This document shows positions 21,547 to 33,339 of a DNA stretch of 64,000 nt, one piece after another. The translations under genes and the position numbers were made by a program. This DNA is from Ephemerocybe angulata (lineage: Eukaryota; Basidiomycota; Agaricomycetes; Agaricales; Psathyrellaceae). The notes below the pieces were generated by a model, which was not told where the DNA came from, did not search any database, and saw only the letters and a program-made list of their open reading frames with translations. Numbering within the stretch: position 1 is the first letter of the stretch; every line of letters starts with the position of its first letter. The stretch lies in contig JAACJK010000016.1 of NCBI GenBank assembly GCA_013368325.1, forward strand, positions 62,001-126,000. Direction: 5' to 3'.

Positions 21547-24143
21547 CGTACACAGCACCCTCCCGAGGAGGAAGAATGCAAGTTGGCTGAGCGCGAAGAG
21601 CAGCGCGGCGAGGAGGTAGTACACCATCGGCCGGCGCTCGTTCAGGATGCGCAGCACGATGTACGACCTGATCACGAGCTAGAGCAACGCCGCTCTGCAT
21701 GTCGAAAGGGAAAAAAGGCATGTCAGTACAATGCTTTGTGAGTGACACGCGCGGAACGAGGAGCGAAAGGAAGGTGAACCATAAGAAGTGGCATGAACAA
21801 TGAACGAGGTGCGAAAAGCGAAGATAGAAGACCGGTTCCTCGAAGGCGCGAACGAACGAACGGGAGAAAGAAAAGCGAAACACAGTCGCACCGCACAAGC
21901 CCCATGAAGGAGCATCCAACCATGTTCAAGCCGCTCACGCGCCAGCACAAGAGTATAGTGCCCACCACCCACTCCAAGCGTCAAACGTGATGCCCAGCTA
22001 TCGTGAATGGACGCACCAAGGCGGCAGTTGTGCATGTACATGGAGAAGATAGAAACGATGGTATGGACTCCCATAGAGAGGAAGAAGGCCCGAGCGAACG
22101 AACGAGAGATAAACAGTGAGGAGGAAGACGACACCAGCAAAGCAGAAGGGCGCCAGACAAAAACCCAGGCAGTACGCCCAAGTCCGAGTGGAGGCGGATC
22201 CCCGCCTCCGCAACAAAAACAAGCGAGACTCCGGGGGTCTCAACATGGCGTGCAACGCTGTCGGTGCATGCTCCTCACAAGGGGTACGGAGGACACGGGA
22301 AGGTCGACACACGCAACGAACACCAACCAGCCTACATCCAACCCCTCCGAAAGGGCATCCCAGACATGGCCACACATGCAACACGATCCGGCATAGGAGT
22401 AGTGCCCAGCACCCACCCAAAGCACCAAACGTGGTATGCCGGCACACTGGCCGGGACGCGCACGGGCGAAGGTACGTTTGCAGGAAAGAACGAACGAATG
22501 GGCGGATGGACGGACCCCTGGACGACGGAAGAAAGAAGAAATGTTGAACAACAAACTCGATTCAAACCACCCAACCAACCCATCCAACTCCTTAAATGAC
22601 AGGAATCGACACCGACAAAGCGGAAGGGCGCCAGTTACTCTAGAGACGCGCAAGCCCGAGCGGAGACGGATCGCCGCCGTCGCACCAAGAGCGAACGAGA
22701 CTCCCCAGATCGCAGCGTGGTGCACGTAGCTGTCGTTGGATGTCTTTCCACGGGAAGGACGACACGGGAAGGATGATGGCAAGGATTCCCGACGTCCGAA
22801 GCTCCAAAACTCCCCACGAGCGAGCCAACGAGCGAAGGAGAATTGTCGAGCGAACGAACCAATAACCAAACCCGCCAAACCCCAAATGAAGACGACACCA
22901 ACGAAGCAGATGGGCACCACGTTAAACAAACAACGGAATATTTCTCAACGCTTCAGGCGGGCTCTCAACCCCGCCAATGAGCTGTGTCACGCCCAGGCCG
23001 ATGTCGAGCGAGACGTACGTCGTGACGCCGAGGAAGAGGAGGGTGAAGATGCCGAAGGGCTATAAGGGGGAGGGAGGGCAGTTAGTAAGGCGTTAGGATG
23101 AGGAGGAGGGAGGATAGAAGAGAGAAGGGAACGATGAAGGGAGTGAGGGTAATGAAGAAAGAATGAGGTGGATAAGACTGAAAGAAGACGCAAAGGAAGA
23201 ATGAATAATGAAGCGAATAGAAGCGCATTGCTCGAATGTCGCTGGGGGTCGGAGAAGCGGCGCGTACTACAGGCGACAGGGAAGTTAGAACGATGGCGGG
23301 AGGCAAAGACCAGACAGACAGGCGGGGGCGTTGACCGTCGAGCGAGCGAGCCGACGACGGACGGAACGCCATGACGAAGGGACGAAGGAACGACGGAGGC
23401 AAGAAGAGACGAACGGGGACGGGACGGTGGAGACGCACACGCACGCTCCTCCCTTCTCGACGCTGAAGAGGCGTCGGACGGTGGCGTCAGTCCAGTTCGT
23501 CGGTCGTGACTGGTGTGTTCTTCATCTACAATCCACCAGCTCGCGCAGCGTTCCATCCATCCGTCCCACTCGTTCATTCGTCCTTCCGCCTTCCGTCCAG
23601 TAGTCCAACTGCTTCCATCCCCTCCCTCTCTACCTTCCTCCTCTCCTTCACCCGTCACACGTCGCATGTCCACCCACAGGCCCTACTCCACCCCCACCCA
23701 TCCATCCTTATTCCGCCGGTCTATACGCCGATCTCCTCGCCCGTCGATGATACCCTTCGAAAAAGGATGGTCCCCAGAGCGTGCCGACTTCGCTGACGAT
23801 AACGACACCCATGTACACGCGCCCGGCCGTGGGTGACGGCACCTGGGGACAGGCACAGCCGAGTCCGCCATGCACCAAACGCGCGTGTGTGGAGGGTTGG
23901 TGTGGAGCGGAGATAGAGAGGCGGAGTACGATGAGGTGGTCGTCCACGCACCCACAGCAGCCTTCCGCCTATTACACAGCACGATAAGCAGCGCCATAAA
24001 GAGTACGCTCACACCGCTAGCGGCGATGTTGGCGACGTTGCCGATGCTGCTGTCGTGATTGAGGCTGGCGATACCGCATTTCGGGTTGGCGCCTACTGGG
24101 GAGGCGGACACGCCTATGAGAAGTTGGGAGGCGTTGCATTGGA
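21547..24143 (-). pseudogene. Chs7-like polytopic membrane protein, copy 2 (broken)
   Basis: Islands: 24143-23952 encodes LQCNASQLLIGV, then NVANIAASGVSVLFMALLIV and CNRRKAAVG. 23059-22935 encodes PFGIFTLLFLGVTTYVSLDI ending in PLFV. 21694-21547 encodes SYIVLRILNERRPMVYYLL and a following helix LFALSQLAFFLLGRVLC. The second island meets a stop right after PLFV, where copy 1 continues LTCVWPAA. The third has an in-frame TAG in AALL-stop-LVI, where copy 1 reads AAFLYLLI. The last exon (VDGSFLATIL) is missing. Lesions therefore differ from those of copy 1, so the two copies decayed independently after duplication. Introns of about 0.9-1.2 kb are filled with the modular repeats. Confidence 0.6.
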
Positions 24144-24450
24144 GATGCGGCAGTTAAGAGAGGTATTATTCATGTTCGACGGGGGAAGGATGGACGGACG
24201 ATGAGGGATGGGCACTTCAGACGTGGTTGAGAACAAGTTGAGAACAAGAGACGCTAGCGGAAGGAAGCGGTGTTGATTGATTGATCGATTGATTCCTATC
24301 ATCCCACGTGTGCGGGCGCTTCCTTCCCTGGGTTCCCTCTCTCTCTCTTCCTCGACCCCACTCCTTTCCTTCCCTGCCTCCTACCACCCGCTGAGCGCTG
24401 ACCTCACTCTTTTCTTCATACAATCCCAGAAGAATTTGAAGCCTAGGCGC

Positions 24451-25042
24451 GGTGCTTAGTGCTGGGAAGCAAGCACAAGGTGTGTGCAGAGCGCTTTTCT
24501 TCAGTTGGACGACGTCCTCCTCCCATTCGCGCCAGAGTAGCGAGGGACGGCGACGAGGGGGTTGTCGAGTCGTCTATCCTAGTGTCCTGGTATCCTGTGT
24601 CAGAGTGTCGGCGTCCCAGGTTTCTGAGTATCGATCGATCGCGTTATCCATCCATCCATCGTCGTATCCATCCAGCCTTCGTACCCTCCGCTCCTTACCG
24701 ACCGATGGACCCCAGTCGGCCCGCAGACACGCATTGCGCTTGTTTTCAGTTTACTTCCCCTTTCATCATAGAGCTCATCGTGCTCTTCTTCATTACCCTC
24801 TTCTCTCGTCTTCTCTCGTCGAGTCTCCTCTCTTCTGTTCTCTCCTCTCTTTCTCTCTTCTCTCCTCCTCTTCCCCCTTTCCACTCAAACACACTAATAA
24901 CCCCTCCCTCCCAACAGCCCTTCGGCATCCTCACCCTCTCCCTCGGCGTCACGACCCATGTCTCGCTCGACATCGGGCCCGAGCTTACCGGGGGCTTGTG
25001 CCTCGCCATGCCGTCTTTTCTGTCTTGACCGTCCCCCTGTGG
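24451..25042 (+). pseudogene. Chs7-like fragment, copy 3, head-to-head with copy 2
   Basis: After a pyrimidine-rich, acceptor-like tract, 24918-25028 encodes PFGILTLSLGVTTHVSLDIG on the plus strand, the same exon as in copies 1 and 2. The region upstream repeats the ATCCATCC and TATCCTAG blocks of the other copies in opposite orientation to copy 2. No other exon of the gene follows, because the sequence passes into the palindrome arm. Confidence 0.5.
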
Positions 25043-26129
25043 CAGACATGCAAAGACAGCGTCGGGCGCCATGTAGCTATCCACGGAAGACTCGCTAGCT
25101 TGTTGGTGCGGTGGGCGGGGATCCGCCTCTGCTCGCGCTTGCGCGTTCCGGTGATGGAATGGTGGTGCCCGTTTGCTCCGTCGTTGTCGTCTTACTGTCA
25201 TATATGCGGTTGGTTTGGTTGAGTGGTTTGATGTTGAGTTGGTTCTCCCTGGATTTTGGGCTTTCGGGATATGGAGAGTCCCTGCTGTCGTTTCTTCCCC
25301 TCCCGCTCCGAGTTCGGCTACGTCTATTCGTTCAAGCCGGTTCACCCGTTCGCTCTACATATACAACCGCTGACTTCGCGCGCCCTACCAGAGCTTGATG
25401 ATTACCACGTTCGGCCGGCATCCGGGTGAGTGGCGTACACTCTACGTCTATGCCGGCGTGTGTGGTCAGAAAGAGTCTGGATAGGGAGCTCCTTTAGCGT
25501 GGGTTGTGCTTGTAGTTGCGTTTCTCTCTCTTGTTCGTTTGTTCTTTGCTCGTCTTCTCGTACCTTCTACCTTCTACCTTCCTTCTTTCCTTTTATTGGC
25601 AGTGCAATGAGTTCGTTCGCTCGACTATTCCTCGTTTGACCTTCACCCAGCCCTCCTGTCATCTTCGTATGCTCGCCCACATTCAAACAACGTCCGCCTC
25701 GATGCGTCTAGGCGCGACGGCTGGGAATCACGTTCAACACACAGGATGGGTGGTGTACACTCCACTCTTGTGTTGGGGCGTGTATCCCAGTCAAAGGCAA
25801 CTGGACGCTCTTTTGGTGGGGGCTTGCCGGGTGTGAGGTGCTATGACATCTCGGTCTCGCTTTTCTTCCTTTCGTTCGCTCGCTCCTTCGGTGAACCGGT
25901 ACCTGGGTTTGATTCTGTATCTTTTTTTTTACTTGATGGTGCACTGGCAAGGGATGGTCGTCAACGTTCACTGCTTTCTTGTCCTGCTTCAAGAGGTGGA
26001 GATGGTTCTCGATTGGAAAGGAATGCTGGGATGCCGGTTGAGGATTTTCCTAAGAGGGCCGATTATGCGTTGAGGCACCGAACGTCGTAGCCGAGTCTGC
26101 TCTTGAAGCTTCATCCACGGCAGACAAAG

Positions 26130-26335
26130 CAATTTTATTCATTTGCGTATCGTCATATCCGACGCTCTTTTGACCTTACACGACGTCGAGTGAGTAACAC
26201 CGTACATACTTCAATTCGAATACAGAGCTCGCTCGCTCGGCTTGTTCGGGTGTACCTAGCTTATTAAATAACACGCCAAGTCTGAATCATCGTCATCAAT
26301 GTATATCTGTATATTCAATACCCCTCTAGATCGAG
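26130..26335 (-). repeat. 205-bp dispersed repeat, copy 1
   Basis: Reverse complement of 52840-53050 and 56195-56400. Marker words (on the other strand) include GTGTGTAAATAGATATACAT, GGCGTGTTAATAAGGTATGT and GGTCAAAAGAGCCTCGGATA. The 26-kb and 52-kb copies sit at equal places in the two palindrome arms. Confidence 0.8.
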
Positions 26336-26559
26336 TGTGACTCCAATTTAGTACTTATCACATATGTAACCAATGCATTCAATGAGGCTTGTTGGCCCGA
26401 CCCGTGGATTTCCCCTGACCGACCGACCGACCGGTCAACAGCTCGATTACGTCGATTAGGAAGTCTCTTTCCCGCTAATCTGCGCTAAGGTCGACCCCGA
26501 AAAACCGTGGAACCGCACCTCCGCTCGAGTACGTCAGCGCGATGACTGGCCGCAGGACA

Positions 26560-26900
26560 CGATGATCACTTACCATGCCGCCCCATCCGCCGAAGGGTTC
26601 GGTCGGCGTTTGTGGGGATTTGAGGGCGGCGGGGAGGGGGCTCCCGGGCTCCTACGACCGCCGCTCAAGTTTGACTTCGACGGGTATGGGTACGGTTGCG
26701 AATGCGCATGCGGGTGCGGGTACGAGTATGGATGGGAGTACGAGTACGACTACGACTGCGATTACGACACCGAGGATGACTATTACGACCCCGACCCCCG
26801 CGACAACCCCGGCCCCGACCCGCACACTCCCCCTCCCAAAAGCCTTCTGCCTCCCCCCACGTTTGCAGCTCAGCGATGGAGGAGGATAAGTGCCTAGAGC
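26560..26900 (+). other. Low-complexity coding-like block, left arm
   Basis: Open in two frames: one gives a Tyr/Asp-rich run (YEYDYDCDYD), the other a Thr/Pro-rich run (TSTTTTAITT). In the matching block at 52340-52640 (opposite strand) the Thr-rich frame stays open, whereas the Tyr/Asp frame is not kept. No homologue recognised; it could be an exon of a low-complexity surface protein or simple expansion. Confidence 0.3.
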
Positions 26901-27019
26901 CAGTCTTAGTCAGCGTCCGGCAGCTTCTGATCAGCGCTCAACTTAGCGCTGGCACGTCCTGAACTTCTCGGCCTCGGTCTCGGTCTTCTTTTCGTTCCTC
27001 TCTTATATAAGCCCTCGAG

Positions 27020-27180
27020 GTGCTTTCCTGTCCTTCGTTCGCTCTTTCTTTCCTTCCTTCCTTTCCCTCCTTTCCTCTAGTGAGCTCTTTCCCTCCTTTC
27101 CCTCCTTTCGCTCACTTGAGCTCGCTAGAGCGCACTTCGTTCCTCCCTCCCTCCCTTCCCTCGTTTTCTCGACCTCAGTT
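27020..27180 (+). repeat. Polypyrimidine mirror tract, left arm
   Basis: CTTTCC/TTCC/CCTCC runs interrupted by GAGCTC; its complement is at 52080-52215. Such homopurine-homopyrimidine mirror tracts can form triplex DNA. Confidence 0.6.
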
Positions 27181-27619
27181 TCACCCCCGTGTCCCAAGGA
27201 CCGAGAGGCCCAGGGACTCCGCGTCTGGATACGATCGTCACCCTGTTCCAATGGGAGTCTGTCTGTCTCCGGAGCGAGTGGGAGGATCCCGGATGGGTTG
27301 GAGTGTGGTGAGTGCGCGGATTCATACTTGGTTTTGGGAGAGTGTTTCTTTCCTGCGTTTTGGGATACTCCTGTCGTTAGGGAGCGTCCATCTACCGTCG
27401 CGTTGCTTTCTCGGCTTCCTGGGAGCGGTTTCGACTTGATTCTTTCTCCATGCTCTGGATCTGGTCAGTCGATTCGATAATCATAGACCGTTTGGTGTCC
27501 ACCCTCTTCATTATTCGTGCGTTCGTTCGTGCGTTCTTTCTATCTACTTCATTCACACCCGATCGGAGGCTGTATGTTTGCACCCGTGTGGTCGTGGATG
27601 CGGTGGATGCGGGGGATGA

Positions 27620-29780
27620 TGAGCTGGAAGGGGACAGGCAGCGCGTATGATTATGAACTTGCAATTGTTCCTTCTGAAGATCCAGAGACCTCATGAGCGC
27701 ACTTAAGGGATTTTATGATGCGTCGCGTCCTCCCATTCTCTTCTTCATGTATCGCGATTATCCTTCGCGCCTTCCCTTTTCATTTATTCACCTCCATTCC
27801 TCCTCCTCTGTCGATAATCTAACTCACCTTCACCCTCTGAACTGTAGATTGAGCCCGCTGGGTGCTCAAAGGCCGTAAAGGCTTTCCCCTAGCAAAAGAC
27901 GAAGTTGACGGGAGCACGGTGAGTGCGTTTGTGTTCAGTTTGGGTTTTGGTTGTACCGTGGCCTCTGCGACCCGGATCTCTCGACGGACCGTTCGAGGTT
28001 ACTTACTCGAACGTTCATTTCTTATTTTCATTTCATTTCCTCATTTCGGACACTTCGTTTGGCCTTTACGTTCGAGTTCGTTCTCAGTTCGGTTATTTAC
28101 GTTCGGGTCGTTCGTTCGTTCTCAGTTCGCATTCATCGATGAGGTGAGGGACAGCGCGTGTGATTAGAACTTCCTTCAACCTTTTGAAGGTCTGCGATCG
28201 TGCGACGAGACCTCGTGAGCGCAAATTTGCATTCCCACTATGATGCGTTGCCCCCTTCTAAATTCTCTTCGCCTATCATGTATCCCGATTTTCTCTTCAT
28301 ACATCTCCTTTCCTCTATTATCGATCATCTTACCTGACGTAGTCTCCTTTACTATAGATTGCGCGCTGCTAACGAGAGACGAGGTTGACGGGTGTATGGT
28401 GAGTACGCGCGGGTTACTTTCGCGTTCGTTCTCAGTTCGCATCCATGGATGAGGTGAGGGGCAGCGCATATGATTATACCAATTTTCTTCGTGAAGGGCT
28501 GCGATCGCTAGACCGACGAGACCTCATGAGCGCATGTTTCACAGTATATGACGCGTTGCCCCCTCCCATTCTTTCTCTCCCAACTATCCTCGTCATACAT
28601 TCCATTCAACTCCTTCCCTCTATTATCGATCATCTTACTGACGGACGGACGTACTCGCCTTTACTATAGAGTCAACGGCCTTTTTTCCTAATGAGAGACG
28701 AAGTTGGGGGAGCATGGTGAGTACGCGCGGGTTTGGGTTCGGTTTGGGTTTTGCCGGTGGAGTTCGGTTGTACGACCGGACGTGTTGACGAACTTTGTTC
28801 GAGCTGGACGTCCTTCGAACGTTCATTCCTTCATTTATTTCGGATACTTCTTTGGCCGTTCCGGTTCGTTCGTTCATTCCTTCGTTCTCAGTTCGCATTC
28901 AGATTCAGTGGGGCAGCGCGTGTGATCTTAGTGAATGTCTGCGATCGTTCGACGAGACGCATGTTTGTATATATATCATACTTAGACTATGATGCGTTGC
29001 AACTTGCCCTCCTCCACTGAGTCTTTCTACCTTTCACATGGCATGTCCGACGGTCCTCTCTTCGTCCGGATCCATTCTATCACGACTTTACTGTAGACCG
29101 GGTGTGCCGGTGGGACGGGGACGGCGGGGATACGGAGGGGGGCGGGACGGGAAGGTGGATGAGCATTGAGGGTAAAAGGGTGGGTGGGTAGTGGGGAGGT
29201 TGCCTATATGCGAGGAGGATGATAGTCTGGGATCTGTTTTGAAGGGGGTGAGTGCATTTTGGTTCGTTTTTTTGTTTATTTGGGTTTGGGGATGGCGCTG
29301 TCGGTTCTTTCCGAAGTCGAGACATTCTGCTCATGCGTGGGCGGGAGGTGCTCGTGTCATTTGACCGTGTTTTTCGTTCATCCCATCGTTCCTTCGCTTT
29401 CCAAACCACCTATCCTCGTACTGCCTTCTCTTTCGTGTTCGTTCTTGTTTTATTCCAGATCGTTCAATTCGACGGTTCCGCGATTCGTTGGCCTCCTCGA
29501 GTTGGTTGGTTCGTGTGGTCGGTCGGTCGGACGGCTTGTGGATCACTCGGTGGGGACAGTACTCGAGCGACCATTTCGATGCATTCGTCTCGCGGTTCTT
29601 CGTTTGGCACTTTACCTTTGGCTTTTTTCTCGGGTCGCACCTATTCTATGCTGGGGCGAAGAGACAGCGCATATGATTGTCAACATCACTACCTCTTCGT
29701 TGTTATTAAGACCTGCGATCGCACCGACGAGATCTTATGGACTTAAAGCTTTGTTCCTATGATGCGATGCCTCCGTCCCT
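27620..29780 (+). repeat. Tandem array of 0.3-0.8-kb units with hairpin core, left arm
   Basis: Five units, each with a core of about 100-120 bp at about 27630, 28150, 28455, 28910 and 29660. The best cores start GGGGCAGCGC, then TGATTA, contain AGGTCTGCGATCG and CGACGAGACCT (which pair as a hairpin), and end GATGCGTTGCCCC, which pairs with the start. Between cores lie CGTTCGTTC-rich spacers, and a TTTACTATAG...GTGAGT pair resembling splice acceptor and donor about 40-60 bp apart. Core spacings are about 524, 307, 441 and 769 bp. No protein frame is shared. Confidence 0.6.
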
Positions 29781-29880
29781 CTTTCTCCTTCTCTTTGCCT
29801 CCTTCATGCATTTTCTCGTTCATTTACTCGTTCGATCATCATTTAACTGACGCACTTCCTTTACCATAGATTGGTACTCG

Positions 29881-31020
29881 AAGGCCAAATTCTGTCCCCT
29901 TTTTTCTTACCTTCCTAGGCGTTATTTCGATTAGCTCGTCGACCTCTGCTCTGGATCCGGACCATTCGGGACCCCGTTTCTTATTCCCCTGCTTTCGCTT
30001 CGGAGCGAGGACGACATTCTTCTTGAATGTGCTCACCCCTGCGGTCGTTCGATGCAGGCGTATTGATGGACTTCGTTCGAACTGAAAGGTACTCGTGAGT
30101 TCATTTCGAACATTCCATTTCGCTATACTTCGTTTGGCTGCTACGTTCGGTGTCGTCCTTTGGGTCACAAGTCTAGTTTATTGCGCACCGCGTCTGCGTC
30201 CCGTTCGATATCATCCACTCCATAAAATCAAGAAGGTTTAATTAAAGCCTGCCAACCGTCTTATCCAAAGTGGTCCATATATACCGGAGGATTCCGAGCG
30301 GATTCCGCTCGGATTGTCGGACTCCGAGTGGACTCCGAGTGGATCCGTGGGGGAGAGGAAAGTACAGAAAGCATGGTCCCGTGCGTCGATCCTAACCCAG
30401 GTGAAAAACAAATGTACCTCATCTGGCACATAATAAAAGCTTCCAATAGAATTAATCGCGCGTCCCTAGCTGAGATGCAAATTTCCCACACGGGCGCTTA
30501 TCGCCCGTCCCCTGAACCATGTCCCGACAATCCTCTGACAGGGGATTTATACGTGGCAATAGCTATAACTCACTTTCAACGAGGCCTATAAGATGGGGAC
30601 ACGGGGCTTCGGTGATTCTTCGAGGGCCAATATTGACGCGTTGGACGTTGAAGTGAGTTGATCGCTTGAAAGATGCGACCTCACTATCCGAGTTCTCACT
30701 TCTTATCTAATACTAACGACACACAAGTGCGTATGTGCGGGAAGGGGCCTTGCCGTAGAGGAAACAGCCGTATGAAAATAGATTGGTTGTACACAAATGG
30801 GGGATCGGGGATGAAGGGTGATCTGCGTGAGGGGAAGTAGCTACGTAGTCGAAACGAAAGGCTCTCACTATGCAAAACGTCGGGGAAAGGTCGACCTGGG
30901 AACACCGATGGATACGAATATGGTAAGCGAATCCACATAATGAACACAGAAACCACGTCATCGGTGTTACTCCACTCGTAGCACGGCCAGGAAATCGCCG
31001 CTACATATGTCTCGCTGGAA
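29881..31020. other. Gene-free stretch with short GGA(C/T)TCCGAG repeats
   Basis: At 30288-30346 the words GGATTCCGAG, GGACTCCGAG and relatives repeat five times in direct and inverted order. Elsewhere only short frames occur. The final 300 bp may hold the 3' UTR of the membrane-protein gene. Confidence 0.35.
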
Positions 31021-33131
31021 TCAGAGGACTGTAGCAGACATCGGTGTGAGGCCAATCTGGACACCAGGCGAAGGAGAGGACTGCTCGTCCACTATGGCTT
31101 CAGATATCAGAACCGAGAGCCAAACGTCCTTCTTAACAGTTACGGAAACATCGGCGAGACAGAGGAGGCTCGCAAATGACACAATCATCGCGAAAATCTT
31201 CCAAGACAATGAAAAGTTAGAGGCCGACAGAAGAGATCAAGATTATCCGATGGGACACTAACCTGGCCGAATGTCATGGCTCTTGAGTGCGTCGGATTTG
31301 CCTTGGATGACGCCTGTATCCACAACAGATGGGGTCCGACGATCGTAGAGCACATTTTAAGCAGGTGCGCCCGTTTCCATAGTCCTTGTCTACGGGATGA
31401 AGTATCTCAGTACGCATCAAGCAAATTAGGGGCAAATCAATGTACTTGAGCCTCTCTGATGTGAGGGTGCTTTGCCATGGCCACACAGAAGTTGCCAACC
31501 AGCATATGATCCAGACAACAGGGGTGACTGTATCGACACCCGCAAATGATTCAGAAACGTAACTGGGCGCGCGAGTGGGTGCTCTGGCAAAAGCGTCGGG
31601 GTCTCCTAGGGAGACAATTCCAGTGTTGGAGAAAGCTACGGCCACAGTGAGGCTGATGCTGAGCACAGATCACGTCAGTAGTGGAACTTGGACAGATGAA
31701 CTGAGCAAACAAACATGACAACAGGCAAGAAGATTTTCATATCCAACTTGGAGAAGCGGGTCCAGCTCGCCGACGCGGCGCTAACAGCTATGAAAATAAT
31801 CACCCAGTCTGTGCAGCTCGGAATCGCGACCGATATAAAGAGTCTGATGAAAACCACCCCACCCAGGAAGAGAAGGACACTGCGATTAAACAAAGTTATA
31901 GGTCAGCTATGCCAGCGGATGATGGGGACGGCAGTACAAACGCACACAATCCTGATTAAGAAGATCTTGACTCTGTTTACGCCCATTCGAGGTGGCTCGA
32001 GGAAGAGACCGACTGCGATGAGGAGTAGCGCGACACAGTCCTTGCCCTGAAAGAGTCGATATTTTACGTCAGGAAGAATTGCTAGCTGTGCGACGATGAC
32101 GAGGAGTCTGAGGAGAGTACGGTTCATGACGTTGGGATACTGGCCGGAGAGCAGGCGCCAAGTCCAGCTGATAAGGTCGACGCTCTCCCTGGGCACTGTC
32201 ACGGTTTGATCGAATAAGAACTGTGATAGGTGACTACCCCACAGTTTCTCTCCGTTCAGCTTTGAGCTCGTATGTGACGGGGGATAGGTACTTACGAGGT
32301 CGGTGCCTTGTACGATGTTCGTTTGGTCCATAGTTTAGCACAGAGCAACGCCAGGAAGTAAAACAGTGTCATCGCCACGCTTTGAATCGCAACAGGGAGC
32401 TCCCAGGCGACCACGTACCACCTTGACATTGCGTCGTATGACTTGTCGCAAGCCGCCTGAGGGAACTTCATGCCCTTTACATTCGGTATGAAGAGCACAA
32501 AGATCATAGCTATCTCGAAGGCAAAACTTCCGAGAGAGAGCACTCTGGCCAAGTGTACCTCGCGGGATCTCCACTTTGGCTTCTCCCTATCCAAATGTTC
32601 CATAGGGAAATAATTCGCGTTCCAGATGGACCTAAGCGAGTAGTACCATAGGTAGAGCGACGCGGGAGAGGCGACTGTTATGATGACGAATATACCATCG
32701 GCCCGACTGAGCTCCCCATTGCACAGGGAGACCATCGCAGCAATGAGAAGAGAGTAAAGGATGGCGAGATGGGCGTAGAACATCGGTCGTTGAAGGCTCG
32801 GAATGTATATCAGAACGATCGCTTTTAATAAGTCATTTTTGGTCAGTTAAGCACAGGGTCGTGGATGCTTACATACCGTAGATGACCGTGGTGATATAGA
32901 CTAGGTGCACAGGTGCGCGATAGCATATGAGCACCGGGCGCTGATACTACATCAGTGCTACTCACTGGAAATTTGTTGTCCGAGGCCAGTCACATCGGCG
33001 TTGGGGCACGGCAGGCCGAAAGGACAGACATCATCGGGTGGGTTGACGCAGAACGCCGTCTCGTACATCTTCTTGTCGGCGAGGTATGAGAATGTGAGGT
33101 CCGTGAGGTTCAGCTCTATCTTAGGAGCCAT
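31021..33131 (-). CDS. Polytopic membrane protein, unnamed basidiomycete family
   Basis: About eight exons. The first are secure: 33131-32966, 32900-32877 and 32821-32296 join in frame; then from about 32262, around 31893, around 31663, a short exon near 31290, and a last exon ending at 31021. The product starts MAPKIELNLTDLTF, has a Cys-containing extracellular N terminus with CPNADVTGLG, then many helices, including YITTVIYGAIVLIYIPS, HLAILYSLLIAAMVSLC, ADGIFVIITVASPASLYLWY and VVAWELPVAIQSVAMTLFYF, a FLFDQTVTVPRE loop, and a final MTFGQIFAMIVSFASLLCL helix. The D-x-x-G-x-G start and the FGQI-x-A ending recur in a large basidiomycete family of unknown function. Intact as far as read; 3' exon borders are approximate. 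Probably a plasma-membrane protein. Confidence 0.65.
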
Positions 33132-33200
33132 TGTGTCTCAACGTTTAGCCGAGAGCGGGAAGAAGAGGGTGAGGAAGTGATGATCTCCAGAAGCAGACCC

Positions 33201-33209
33201 TGTATATAG
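33201..33209 (-). promoter_or_regulatory. TATA box of the membrane-protein gene
   Basis: CTATATACA on the minus strand, about 75 bp before the ATG at 33131. Confidence 0.4.
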
Positions 33210-33339
33210 AGTTGAATACTGGCGAGCGCCATTCTCGAAGTCAACTGTGGTGCGCCACTCAGGCTTAGAGCGCTCCCCGTTCGTGTGAATGCTGTGTGGA
33301 GTTTTCCAGAGCACTGCCAGGCTCAGGCCCACCTATACG

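Larger units (their letters stand above)
20100..24450. repeat. Segmental duplication, copy 2
   Basis: Partner of 8.0-12.24 kb in direct orientation, with the same Chs7-like islands and intronic modules. It is longer because MITE 2 and a hAT-like element have been inserted. It ends near 24.45 kb at the CCTAGGCGCGG block, where a further fragment continues in the opposite sense. Confidence 0.75.
25043..29880. repeat. Large palindrome, left arm
   Basis: Reads as the reverse complement of 49270-54125 with clear, mostly collinear identity. Outer matches: GTGGCAGACATGCAAAGACAG (25041) and its complement at about 54105. Middle: the unit near 26130-26335 and the polypyrimidine block at 27.0-27.2 kb. 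Inner: the AGACCTGCGATCG core near 29709 and its complement near 49450. Midpoints from both ends fall at about 39.58 kb. Confidence 0.8.

Noticed and set aside
27620..29780. Box C/D snoRNA cluster
   Set aside because: The cores have ATGAT-like words near the ends but no consistent C (RUGAUGA) plus D (CUGA) pair beside the terminal stem.
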